From: Tetragonia tetragonoides
Lineage: Eukaryota; Streptophyta; Magnoliopsida; Caryophyllales; Aizoaceae
DNA length: 64,000 nucleotides
Direction: 5' to 3'
NCBI GenBank assembly: GCA_038025085.1
Contig: CM076149.1
Span: 28,520,001-28,584,000 of the forward strand
The position numbers were made by a program, and so were the translations under genes. The notes beneath the pieces are model-generated. The model searched no databases and was not told the origin of the DNA. It was given only the letters and a program-made list of their open reading frames with translations. The stretch's first letter is position 1. Every line of letters begins with the position of its first letter. Shown here piece by piece: positions 44,081-56,466 of the stretch.

Positions 44081-47000
44081 CCCAGTAAATGTCCCGCCGA
44101 GGGCGGGGTCTGGGGAGGTCCAGATGTACGCAGCCTTACCTCTGACTAGTCGCCTAGTAGAGAGGTTGTTTCCGAAAGACCCACGAAAACGATTTGAATT
44201 TTGAAAACAGTAAAAAATAGTCGAAAACCAAATTGGATGTTAAAACAAGTGAATGAAAGGATGCACGCAAAAGCGAAGGAATGAGAATTAAAAACACCCA
44301 AGACCAAACAAATAAATCAATAGGGAAAAAGGATAGGGGATGAACAGTGCCTAAAAACTGTAAACAAACAGACTGCACAACCCGAGCCAATACACAAATA
44401 ATCCTCGGAGATGCCCCATAGGCCTATACCCTCTACGTGATGTCATCTACGTGAATCCTACTACGCCAAAGACTCCTATTAGGAGTAGTATGTAATCAAA
44501 TTATAGGAAAGGACAATGCTAAAGGTCTCCAGTGGAGACAATAAATTAGTGTCTCCGTGTGATGTGGCAATTGCCACATTGCCAAAGACATTAATTTTCA
44601 TGCCATATCATAGGGATTAAAATTAAGGCTACATAAAACAAGGGTGTTTAAGCAAATAAACAAGATTTGTGTTATCACTTAACTATATTAGGAACCAAGC
44701 TTAGAAAGAGGAAAAATAGGAGAAAGTTAACTATATTAGCAAGAGAGCAGAATATATATGGAAAATTCAGCAAAGTCAATACCTTTCATTTTGCTCCCCT
44801 TAGATGAAAATGCCTAAATCTTCATTGTCACCCTCCAACAGATTAACATTTCTTACTCCCCCACCCAAAAAAAAAAAAAGAAAAAAAAACAACTAACCCA
44901 GCGGCCTGCTACTTGTGCTTACACCCAACTACTATGTCCTTCAACAGCACAATAGAGCATTTAATTGTTCAGTTGAAAATTGCAATTGTAGCATCATAAC
45001 CATCCACCCTATGTTAATTCTTGCCACCACTTTCAGAGAGCCAAATTTCGTCAATACTGGCCACCACTTCCAGTGTTTTCTCTTCAAAGCATACAACAAA
45101 ATAGAAGCTTCCATGCCCCATGCAAGCCATTTGCTGTTTCCCTCAATGAATTTTGAAGTACATATGGCTTAAATTTGACCAGTATGATCTGTAATGTAAT
45201 GATGCGATAAACTGAAGTAAGAAGACTACATCATCGTACAAAAGTGGCCAGTTGATGGATTGTGGTCATGGGAACTCCGTAAACTAGAACATCCCTCCCT
45301 TCATTTTACTAAGATGTTCTTGAAGACTTTGGCACTAAATTAGATATTGGTAATAGAAGCAAAAACTGACAATTACCCAAGTAGTTAAGAGAGGAAGTGG
45401 TATTAATAGCAATAGTTGACAATAAGGGTTATACAAACCAATGGTTCTCGACTTGGATGGAGTGAGATTTTTTTTTTTTTTTTGTAAGGTAAGGAGGTTG
45501 TTGTGTAGGAAGAAACTAGGAGACTCTCCTCTCGAGAGTGACCCCTAGTGAATCCTCATAAAGAATTTGCCGGAATTCTCTAAAAGGAGGTGCAGGGAAG
45601 TAACACTCTTCAGGGCATGTGTATCCATAGTTTGCCATCCAATCCGCTGCCCGGTTCCCTTCGCGAAATATGTGCTGAACAGCTACTGGGTTTCTTAAGG
45701 CTAAGAAACGTCTTGTATCAATGATGAGTGAATAAATGGACCATGGAATTTCTATTTCACCTCTTAGCGCTTTTATAACTATAAGGTTGTCACCTTCAAC
45801 TTCCAGATGCTCGCACCCAAGTTCAATGGCTTTTTTGACTCCGTCTCTTAAGCCGGTAGCCTCTGCAATAAGTATGGATGTGTGTCCTACACACCTGGCC
45901 CCCGCACCTAAGAATTGACCAGTTGGATCTCTAATAACAAAGCCAGCTGCTGCAAGATCCCCTTTCTTGGATCCGTCAAAATTAATTTTATGTCCCCCTA
46001 AAGGAAGTCTCCACCTGACCAGCTGTAATTCAACTGCCTTAGGCCTTCTAACAAGATCATCGTCCTGAGATGGGCTATAGACCGACGGTTTGGTGCGATG
46101 ATTCCATTCGATAAAGTGGCTTTTAGCTTTGAGCCAGCACCCTGGATGGAGTGAGATATTACTAAAGAGCCTTGAACCTCCAAACGGACAAGTAAGTTTC
46201 CTTAATGGACATGTAAATAAAAACGAAGGGAGTACAACATTAATATTGTCACAACTTTCAAAGAAAGAGATCCTTCAAAACGGAAAAAAAAAGCTTAGCA
46301 ACTTATAATGTTTTCTTTATGGGGACAACCAAAAACATCTACATAATGAAAAACAGAGCAAAATGACACTGAAAGAAGGAGCAAGGGGAAGTACCCGTGA
46401 AGACAATAAGATCAGGCTTCTCGGCTGTAATCATAAAGCAAGTCAAACCCAAGCTAGAATTTGACTACCAAAACTACGAACCTTACAGTGTTCCAAAGCT
46501 CATAAGCCTAAATGGGCTTCTCTTTCTCACTCACATTCTTATTTGTATGTTTGGAATATAACCGAAGGCATTGAAAAGATTAATAAATAAATAAACCCTT
46601 AGAATTTTTACACAAAGATCTTATGTGATTGAGCTTGAACGTAGAGTTACACTCAAGCTATGTTGAGCCCTAACTAAATCAAATGTCTCCTAGGAGTTTC
46701 ATCAACTAGTAGTATGCATGTTAAACCAAATTATTTGGAAATTGTCACCCACTAATTGTTATGCCCCCCCCCCCCCTTCCCCAAGAAAAAAACTAAATTA
46801 AATAACCCTTGTAGCCTGCTACTTGTGCTTACAACCCCACGTACTATGTCTGTCAAAAGCACTAAAGAGCATTTAATAGCTCTGTTGAAAACGGAAATTA
46901 TCATGGAACTAGTCCAAATAGTTTTCAGTTTGAGGCATCTACGCACCGCAGTAGTAGCATCATAACCATCTACCGTATGTTAATTCTGGCCACCACTTCC

Positions 47001-48234
47001 AGTGTTTTCTCTTCAATCTATACAAGAAAAAAGAAGCTTCCATGCCTCAAGCGAGCCATTTTCTCAAATGTTTCCCTCAATGAAAATTGAAATACATATG
47101 GCTTAAATTTGACCAGTATGATCTGTAGTGTAATGATGCACTTAAACTGAAGAAAGAAGACTACATCAGCGTACAAAAGTGGCCAGTAGATGGTTTGCGG
47201 TCATGGGAACTCCGTAAACTAGAACATCCCTCCCTTCAGTTTTACTAAGATATCCTTGAAGACTTTGGCACTAGATTAGACTTTAGAGATTGGTAAATGA
47301 AGGCAAAAACTGACAACTACCGGAGTAGTTGAGAGAGGAAGTGGAATTAATAGCAATAGTTGACCTTAAGGCTTGTTTACTTGGGAGTAATGGTGATTAC
47401 ATTGTAATACCCATTTTCAAGAGTAAAAGTGGGGTAGAAAGGAAGGATGGGAGATTGATTACATCTTCCCTTGTAATCTTAATTGTTTTCCCTTTTGTCT
47501 CATCTCCCTCATCATTTTCCCTTGTAAAGATGATTACATTGAGCAATGTAATCAACCACCATTTTTCTCTTCTCTCATCTCCTTCCCACCTCTATCTCTC
47601 CTCACAAAATTGATTACATTACATTACCACCAAGTAAACGCCACCTAAGGGTTACACAACTCAATAGTCCTCGACTTAGATGGAGTGAGATGTTACTAAA
47701 GAGCCTTGAACCTCCAAATTGACGAGTAATTTTCCTTAATGGACATGTAAATAAAAAACGAAGGGAGTATAAAATTGATATAGTCACAAATTTCAAAGAA
47801 AGAGATCCTTCAATACGGAAAAAAAGCTTAGCAACTTATAATGTTTTCTTTACGGGGACAACCAAAAACATCTGCATAATGAAAAAAAGAGCAAAACGAC
47901 ACTGACAAAAGGAGCAAGGGGAAGTACCCGTGAAGACAATAAGATCAGGCTTCTCGGCTGTAATCATACGCTGGATAAACACAGTAGTGTTGAGATCAGA
48001 GCAGTCTCTAACCTGAGTGGGCAACACATCCAAACAGGGTGTGCCTTTGCCATCACCATAATGCATATCTGCCACTTGCAGAATCTTAAACTCCCCATTT
48101 CTGTTAAACCTCAGTGGTGTCGAAATTGCACATTTTGGTCCAATACACACACAAACAGCAACCACCAACAGCACTATCTTTAAGCATCGCAAGAAACAGA
48201 GAAATTCGCTCTGAGTAGGCAAAAATCCCACCAT
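38326..48234 (-). CDS. PAP29: Purple acid phosphatase 29-like protein
   Basis: Three exons, 48234-47928, 39378-38984 and 38799-38326, join in phase to 391 aa, close to Arabidopsis PAP29. It is a metallophosphoesterase of the PAP28/29 group, which hydrolyses phosphate monoesters using a two-metal centre. Visible metal-ligand blocks: ADMHYGDG (Asp56, His58), TGDNIFGFD (Asp104), GNHDQE (Asn138, His139), YFHIPLPEF (His255), and VFTGHDH (His303, His305). An N-terminal hydrophobic stretch (about 17-35) suggests a secreted or vacuolar protein. The start is the first Met before the signal region. Exon joints VFTG|DNIFGF and SRRLK|KAYQANP restore conserved sequence. The first intron is unusually long because of transposons and a segmental duplication. 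Confidence 0.95.
40217..40308. repeat. Perfect 36-bp inverted repeat with 20-nt loop
   Basis: The arms 40217-40252 and 40273-40308 are exact reverse complements (they begin CAACGAGTAACTTC and end GAAGTTACTCGTTG). The loop is 20 nt. No flanking direct repeat suggests a MITE. In the PAP29 pre-mRNA it would form a 36-bp hairpin. Confidence 0.9.
44039..44477 (-). mobile_element. SINE with Au-like 3' end and (TTG)n tail
   Basis: On the minus strand the 3' part reads GGTCTTTCGGAAACAACCTC, then GGTAAGGCTGCGTACATC, then CTCCCCAGACCCCGCC, then ACTGGGTTGTTG repeated. This is the hallmark 3' region of the plant Au SINE, with its TTG tail. Direct repeats of 13 bp, ATTAGGAGTAGTA, flank it at 44026-44038 and 44478-44490. 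At 439 bp it is longer than a standard Au SINE, so the 5' part may be a different or extra sequence. Confidence 0.75.
45469..46142 (-). pseudogene. 5'-truncated LINE fragment (copy C), RNase H part
   Basis: A T-run at 45469-45483 is the complement of the poly(A) tail. The minus strand encodes RNase H pieces such as AVQHIFREGNRAADWMANYG and a FDGSKKGD-like start. Perfect 15-bp direct repeats TGGATGGAGTGAGAT flank it (45454-45468 and 46143-46157). The duplicate copy B has the same site without the insertion (47677-47691), which proves the borders. Confidence 0.9.
46395..46435 (-). pseudogene. Duplicated 3' end of PAP29 exon 1 with its splice donor
   Basis: 41 bp identical to the end of the true exon 1 (encoding AEKPDLIVFTG-type sequence) including the GTACTTCC donor. 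It lies about 1.5 kb downstream of the real exon in the transcript direction. It has no acceptor or upstream exon part, so it is not expected to be used, though it could act as a decoy donor. Confidence 0.85.
46682..47968. repeat. Segmental duplication, copy B (PAP29 intron 1 and exon 1 end)
   Basis: The original-side copy, ending inside exon 1. It contains the MITE at 47370-47645 that copy A lacks, and an expanded C-run at about 46766-46779. The inner breakpoint is within the exon word GTAATCAT. Confidence 0.85.
47370..47645. mobile_element. Tourist-like MITE (GGCTTGTTTACTTGG ends)
   Basis: The ends GGCTTGTTTACTTGG and CCAAGTAAACGCCACC are inverted, with TAA target duplications at 47367-47369 and 47646-47648. 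The duplicate copy A has a single TAA at the matching position (45423-45425) and no insert, confirming the borders. The core contains GTAATGGTGATTACATT words. Confidence 0.9.
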
Positions 48235-48683
48235 ATTTTCCAGTCTCTCTATCTATTCTTTTAATTTCACTCAACTTTCCGCATGTGAAAGCATCAAAGC
48301 TGCAAGCAAATTAAAGAATTTCCATCATCATAAGAACAAAGAATGATGTCTTCAGCAATGTAGCGTCCCCAAGGAATCTTGGAGAGGACTAACAACTACA
48401 TATTCCTTAACATTATCATTTTCACAATCCCACAAATTCAATTTACTTTACCATGGCAAACCGACTTTGTCAAATATAACATAATATTCAATTTCAGTCA
48501 TTTCATACATCATGGTGAAAAAGATTTGAAAAGAAGTAAAGGTACTAGAAGTACACATACTCCCTCCATCTCATTACATCTTTTACACTAACACTTTTTT
48601 ATCTCATTTTGTTTGTCACTTTAGGATCCCATTGCACCATTAATTGCTAGTTTTCCAAATTAACCCTTGATTTATTAATAGTC
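48235..48683 (-). promoter_or_regulatory. PAP29 upstream region
   Basis: AT-rich 5' flank, expected to contain the promoter. I saw no P1BS phosphate-response motif (GNATATNC) or clear TATA box. A Stowaway-like word TACTCCCTCCATCTCATT occurs at about 48558-48575 with no right-hand partner identified. Confidence 0.35.
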
Positions 48684-49135
48684 TGTTGAAGTGGGTTTGT
48701 GTCCCACATGGAAAAATTTAGTGGTCTTGAGCATACATATAACTTATAAGGAAGTGAGTTACTCCACCCATTGCCAATTGGTTTTGGATTGGAACCTCAT
48801 TTGTCTTGTATGTGTGCTCACTTGTTAAGGCCCAATTATTAAAATTTATCATGGTATCAAAGCGGGTTATATCATGTCTTTATGTAACCACTCATTGGCC
48901 CACCACGTGTGAGTGGCCCATAGTAGGCTTTATTTGGTCTACGCTTCAGCCCATGATAGGTCTTTGCGTGAGGTGGGGTGTTGAAGTGGGTTTGTGTCCC
49001 ACATGGAAAAATTTAGTGGTCTTGAGCATACATATAAGGAAGTGGGTTACTCCACCCATTGCCAATTGGTTTTTGGGTTGGAACCTCATTTGTCTTGTAT
49101 GTGTGCTCACTTGTTAAGCCCAATTATTAAAATCA
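48684..49135 (+). mobile_element. Complete TRIM retrotransposon (452 bp)
   Basis: Two LTRs (48684-48851 and 48979-49135), each starting TGTTGAAGTGGGTTTGTG and ending in CA, flank an interior of only 127 bp. A primer-binding site TGGTATCAAAGCGGG directly follows the first LTR and resembles the tRNA-Met site TGGTATCAGAGC. A purine tract GTGAGGTGGGG precedes the second. Perfect 5-bp target duplications TAGTC occur at 48679-48683 and 49136-49140. There is no coding capacity, as expected for this class. Confidence 0.93.
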
Positions 49136-49140
49136 TAGTC

Positions 49141-49900
49141 TTAATTTCCAATGCACCTATTTTGTAGTCTTTGACAACAAAAGTACTAATCTTTCACTTT
49201 CGAAATAGCATTCACAATTTCCAACTCAAATTTCTGAATTTAAAACAAGATAATGGCAAAAGATAAACGATTCACATTCAAAGTAGAGCAGCAAATATGA
49301 AAAATTACGCAGGCTACGATTACAAGCACACAAATGATTACATTGAAAAATCAGGAAACTTGTAAAACAATCTTTTTCAAAGCACAGTAAACACAAGTTC
49401 ATCAAAGGGTTGTACAGAATTAGAACAAGAGATAATTTCATTATTGTATGAGGTAGGAGAGAGAGAGAGAGTACCCTGTATGAGGAGGGGGAAGGGCGAG
49501 AAGACCAAGCTGATGCTGATGAAGAGGTGGTATCCGCAGGTCCTGTAGTGTCGTGATTCTCTTGGAGAGTGGACTGGAGACTGATGGAGAGTGAGAGATA
49601 GTGAGAGAAATGAGACATTAATTTAGGTGGAACTGTGGAAGTTAGGAAGTTATATTTAGTCAAGGAAAATACTTCAACAAGTATGGTGTGAATGGCCAAC
49701 TTATGATTTGTGGAAGAGATTTTTGTCATGTTATATCATTATTTTTTGAACTTTTCTTTTACAAACATCGGTCTCTTATTTAAAAAAAGGCAATTCATAT
49801 TAATATTACATCTCTTAAAATAATTTTGCATTTCTATTAAAATTTTGACAAATTTGCCTTTTTATAGTTTTAGGTCCTAATTCACTTTCTACACCAACTT
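49141..49900. other. Intergenic; weak open frame only
   Basis: A 167-codon open frame on the minus strand (49729-49226) has no recognisable domain and consists largely of Ser/Leu-rich, pyrimidine-tract sequence. It could overlap an untranslated first exon, but nothing supports that. No other features were seen. Confidence 0.4.
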
Positions 49901-49902
49901 AT

Positions 49903-49938
<36 letters not shown>
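49901..49938. repeat. (TA)n microsatellite
   Basis: TA dinucleotide tract adjoining a Helitron-like copy. Confidence 0.85.
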
Positions 49939-49941
<3 letters not shown>

Positions 49942-50100
49942 AAATTGAGTTCTCACCAAATATTAAATAGGTAATAAATAGCCATCAATGCATGGGTGAT
50001 TAAAAAAAAATTAAAAATTATTTTATTTTATTTAAATAAGAAATAAGTAACATAACTACATAAGTATTATATTTATTATGCAAAAAAATAAATTATGTTA
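49939..50100 (+). mobile_element. Helitron-like copy 1, truncated
   Basis: Starts GTAAAATTGAGTTCTCACC and matches the first part of copy 3 nearly base for base up to AAATTATGTTA, where copy 2 begins in the opposite orientation. Confidence 0.6.
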
Positions 50101-50415
50101 CTAGATTTCGTGCCCGTGCGATGCACGGGTTCTTGTTCATCATTCTCTGTTATTAGAATCAATATAACAATTTTTTTAATCATATCAATATATAAAGTTG
50201 AATAATAGGAGTAGCAAGAAACAACAATAATCTTTTTTACACATTTAACAAAGAAACTACAATTTTAGTGAATAAATAAAAATATTTTTTTAAGATAATA
50301 ATAATAATATAATCTTTTTTATTAAAATAAAATAAAAGTATTTTAGATTTCTTTTTAACTACCCATGCATTTATGACTATTTATTATCTATTTAATGTCA
50401 TCTTGGTGAGAACTC

Positions 50416-50420
<5 letters not shown>
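50101..50420 (-). mobile_element. Helitron-like copy 2, inverted, with 3' hairpin
   Basis: On the minus strand the 3' end is the hairpin CCCGTGCATCGCACGGG, then CACGAAAT, then CTAG followed by host T. This is the Helitron 3' signature (hairpin about ten bases before CTRR, insertion next to T). The body runs rightward to the TTCTCACC end beside a TA tract. The 5' TC terminus is not certain. Confidence 0.65.

Positions 50421-50473
<53 letters not shown>
50421..50473. repeat. (TA)n microsatellite
   Basis: About 26 TA units between two Helitron-like copies in opposite orientation. Confidence 0.9.
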
Positions 50474-50475
<2 letters not shown>

Positions 50476-50539
50476 ATATATTTACTAAAAATGTAATTTC
50501 TTTGTTAAATTTTTTTTTTTGTAGATAAAAATATTATTA

Positions 50540-50894
50540 TTGTAAAATTGAATTCTCACCAAACATTGAATAGGTAATAAATAGCCATAAATGCATGGGT
50601 GATTAAAAAGAAATTAAAAATTATTTTATTTTATTTTAATAAGAAATAAGTAACATAACTACATAAGTATTATATTTATAATGCAAAAAAATAAATTATG
50701 TTATACATTTACTAAAAATATAACTTCTTTGTTAAATATTTTTTTTTGTTGATAAAAATATTATTATTGTTCTTTGCTACTCCTATTATTCAACTTTTAG
50801 ATAATGATATGATTAAAAAATTATTATATTTTTTCTAATAACGGGATATGCATGATAAACAAGAACCCGTGCATCGCACGGGCACGAAATCTAG
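50540..50894 (+). mobile_element. Helitron-like copy 3 with 3' hairpin
   Basis: The 3' end has the hairpin CCCGTGCATCGCACGGG (50866-50882), then CACGAAAT and CTAG (50891-50894) followed by T. It pairs along much of its length with copy 2 and could form a long imperfect stem with it. Confidence 0.7.
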
Positions 50895-50907
50895 TAATAC
50901 TAATAAA

Positions 50908-50940
50908 CTAGATATAAAGCCCGTGCGTTGCACGTATTAG
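50908..50940 (-). mobile_element. Helitron-like 3' terminus, inverted (copy 4)
   Basis: Reads CTAGATATAAAGCCCGTGCG on the plus strand. On the minus strand it is a GTGCAACGCAC hairpin, a short spacer and CTAG. It begins 13 bp after copy 3 ends, so two Helitron-like tails face each other. The extent of its body to the right is unknown. Confidence 0.5.
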
Positions 50941-53038
<2,098 letters not shown>

Positions 53039-55064
53039 GTTGGACCTCCATTCTTTTGGGCTTATCTCAAAAATTAACTCATTAGATCCCTTTAAAAAAA
53101 ACTCATTAGCATAAGTAAACGGAAATTTTTAAAAAAATGTGGCAAGTATAGGAATCATGAAAGTTAATCACAAATGCAAATGATCATCACGTGATTGATC
53201 GAAATATGGCTGCAAATATTCTATTTCTGTTCTCGATCTCAATTTATTAAACATCCAAGCTTATATATACTTTGTTCACTAATGTAGTAGATAAGTAAAC
53301 TTTTACTAATAAATCATTTTTTATATATGCAGGTCTTTGGATTTTAAAATAAGGATTTAAATAATGAGACACACACTATATCTGTATATTAGATCTTATG
53401 TTTAATACTCCCTCTCTGATTATGTGTAAACCATTGTTCTACCAGTTCATGCATAATAACATAAAGATCATCCAATTTTGACTAATGGATGACTGATGAT
53501 TTTATAATTATGCAAAGAAGATTGAGAATGCATAGTTTTTTCCTTCACGTGATTTTTGTATTAGCTTCTTTATTTGGAGGCTTTTTTTGGGTTTTCTGGA
53601 TTGGAAGGAATGTTAATTTGTTTATTTTATTCATCTATGGCTCTCAAATATTATGTCAATCTTCATCAGTTTATTATGTGTAAGTTATGCATAGCTAATC
53701 TAAAGGATGCAACAAGCTAATACGAAGTATTAACTGAGTTTACTCATATTCGGTCCAAATTCATTTAGTAGTTTAGTTAAGGTAGGCATTTTTTCACTAA
53801 AAAGATTTTATTACAAACAATGTTAAAGATTTTCAAGGTATTCTTTGTCCAATATTGAAAATGTTTGAACAAATTTATAATGATTAAAGGTCAAACAAAA
53901 ACAAATAATTCAATTTCAATCATATAAGTTTACTTCAGGTCAGAAAAAATATGTCGTATACCTTAAATATATCAAATATTAAAAGTGGAGATTAAACCAC
54001 AAAATAGTGAAATAGTCATTGGTGAAGCGCACCGCCAACCGGCCTAGCGACGCCACTCCAAAAGCAACTATATCGCCATCTCTAGCAGTTTAACCGCTAG
54101 GATAGTGACATAGCCGCTAGGCCTCGCAGCTTCGGTTGGTCATGTTTTGCTCGCAACTTTTTGGAAGGTCCATTCTTTTCCGTACCCTAATCCTAGTTAC
54201 GCCCCTTTACGCCTAACGTTAGTACTTCATTTCTTCATGTCCATACTCCAATTACCATACTTGATACTCCAATTCTTCTATTTTATATTCCATATGGCAT
54301 CATTTTCTATTTATTCATTACAAAAGGTCTACCATATTTTAATTCGATCAACCATTTGAGTACGCTTATAAAGACAACTTTTCGTATACCAAAAACTTCC
54401 ATGAACTAGCAAGTTTTTTTTTAAAGATGTCATACAATGACGACGTTTACACCATGTCTACAAAAAGTTACTTCATATATGTATTTGATCATACTCCGTT
54501 TATGTACTAAAATACTCCATTTCCTTGATTTATACTGTGATCTAAGAATTGACATTGATATTTCAAATTTATGGTCAAATGGTGCGCCGTAGGGGTGTCA
54601 AATGGTGCGCCATAGGGGTGACAAATGGTGAATCATAATGCATAAGTGCATACTTTTTGTTTCCTTTTAATAAAGTCTCCCGATTATCATAACTGACTGT
54701 TTTTGTTGAATAAAAAAAGCAATTGTAACTAGAGTTTGCAAAAACTGGACAACCCGAATACTGTTTGAAAACCAATATGCTAAAAACGCGAAATAAATCA
54801 CCCAAAATGCGACCCAAATCCGATAATGCAGACACATAGATTGCCAAACCCGATTGACCCAACCTAAAAATAACCGACCAAAATCAATTCTATATTTTGG
54901 TAGTCCACAATAAGTTATTGTAGATTTATAATCCATTGGTCTCAAATTGAGCTTTCTGTTTGACTTTGCATAGTCTACGAGACAAAATTTTGACCATTAA
55001 TAACTACAATTATATTAATATTAAAATTATAAAAAGTTGATATTGTGGATGTATAATTAAAAAT
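53039..55064. other. Intergenic, no gene recognised
   Basis: AT-rich DNA. A two-and-a-half-unit tandem repeat of about 25 bp (AAATGGTGCGCCGTAGGGGT and variants) lies at about 54570-54630. A Stowaway-like start TACTCCCTCTCTGATT occurs at about 53407. No coding region is supported. Confidence 0.5.
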
Positions 55065-55069
55065 GAATC

Positions 55070-55576
55070 TGTTGGGACCCAAATTGTTTATTTTAATCAC
55101 TCTTGACCGCCACGTAACCAAGAAAGTCACTAAGTCAAATAGCCAATCAGAAGGCGACACATGGCAGTCAAGGAGCCAACCAGAGCCCCAAGAATCCCGG
55201 GAATATTCCCTGACGTGTCAGCTGATCCAATAAGGCCCAAAAATTGATACATGGCAGGCCCAAAACAGAAAGGCGGAAGACTGTCGTCTGACATCTGACA
55301 GGGTGGAAAATTACACCCCCTGCCACTAGGACTCCTATAAATAGATGGTCAGTCGTTTATTTAAGGTAATTAATTTCTCTCTCTAGCACTACTTCCAAGA
55401 TATTCTGTATGAGTTTTCTCTCTCTTCCTGTAAATATCTGACTTGACCGTCGGAGGGGCCCCCTCCCTGGAAACCCCGCGAGGCAGTCACGTTTGTTCCC
55501 TTTTGTAGGACGCCTAGTAGAACCTTCGACTTGGAGCTCCCTCAAAACGACATTCCTTAGTCGACCCCCCGAAACA
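55070..55576 (+). mobile_element. Solo LTR, probably Ty3/gypsy
   Basis: Starts TGTTGGGACCC and ends CCGAAACA, with perfect 5-bp target duplications GAATC at 55065-55069 and 55577-55581. A TATA box CTATAAATAG lies at about 55334. It is relatively GC-rich, with GTCGGAGGGGCCCCC-type sequence seen in Tat/Retand-like LTRs. No interior or second LTR is attached, so unequal recombination between LTRs is the likely origin. Family assignment is tentative. Confidence 0.85.
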
Positions 55577-55750
55577 GAATCTATTTATAGTATTTTTATT
55601 TTGTAAATCTTCGTATATTTTTTCACAAATTAATAGTCAAGTTTTGTGAAATTTGACTCACAAAGTAAAAAAAGGAAGCTCAAATTGAAATGCAAGGAGT
55701 ACTTCAAATCCGAAAAATAACATTGAACGACCTGTTTTCTTGTTTTTTTT

Positions 55751-56466
55751 AGGAAATATACACAAATATAATCTGTAGTATGTCCCATGTTACAAAAATA
55801 ATCCGAAATAGAAATTCACAAAAATATTCTCAAGTAAACAACCAGTTTAATGACTAACGATGTTAAGTCTCCTTGAACTTTTATCCCCCTCTTTCCTATC
55901 TCCTCTCTCCTCTGTATACCCTTCATCTCCCTTGGACCATTGCCTGATCATGCTTAGTTGCTCACTGTCTTCAAAGATCTTTTCTCATCGATGGTGAATT
56001 TTTATCAACAACGAAACAATCAATCAATTCACCCACCGAAACTTGGAAAAGTTGATGCTTTGCCTTTGTTAACATATTGATTTACAAGGACAAGCATTAA
56101 AAAACAATTATGATCTGTTGCTTGATTACACATGCCATGCTCATGCTCTTTCCTTTGGCTCACAAGAACAACAACATGAAATAAGTAACAAAATAGTGAA
56201 ATTGTTTTCTCTTCTTATTTTCAACTACTCAATCAAAACATATATATCTGAAAATGGTTATTCTATGTTCTTCACAGCTAAACAAACCTTGGCTTTTGCG
56301 CCCAAGCCACCTGCTTAGGAATTCGGTTGAGAGGGAGGGAGCACTGTTAGTCATTAGACAGTTTGTGTGTGAAGGGGTGAAACTTGGGAGTATTTTTGTA
56401 AACTTTGAAACTTCGGATTATTTTTGTAGCATGGAGCAAAATATGAATTATTTTTCTATTTTTCCT
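55751..56466. mobile_element. Long-TIR non-autonomous element
   Basis: The left arm starts AGGAAATATACACAAAT and the right arm, read in complement, AGGAAAAATAGAAAAAT. Both contain TACAAAAATAATCCGAA at the matching place, and similarity extends about 75 bp. No target duplication was identified. The interior (55830-56385) includes a CT-rich stretch and no convincing gene. Confidence 0.5.

Larger units (their letters stand above)
43980..46435. repeat. Segmental duplication, copy A (in PAP29 intron 1)
   Basis: Shares many long blocks with 46682-47968, for example GCCTGCTACTTGTGCTTAC, GTAGCATCATAACCATC and CTTAGCAACTTATAATG, in the same order and orientation. It is longer than copy B because it holds a SINE (44039-44477), about 330 bp of extra sequence (44509-44838) and a LINE fragment (45469-46142). 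Confidence 0.85.
39379..47927 (-). other. Intron 1 of PAP29 (8.5 kb)
   Basis: The donor is GTACTTCC and the acceptor GACATCGCAACAG. Apart from the elements listed separately (inverted repeat, SINE, duplication units, LINE fragment, MITE), the stretches 39379-40216, 40309-43979 and 46436-46681 show no recognisable gene or element. A truncated retroposon tail (T-run) may lie at about 43877-43885. Confidence 0.85.

Noticed and set aside
49226..49729. 167-codon frame upstream of PAP29 as a possible gene
   Set aside because: No recognisable domain, low-complexity Ser/Leu composition, and no support for splicing to PAP29.
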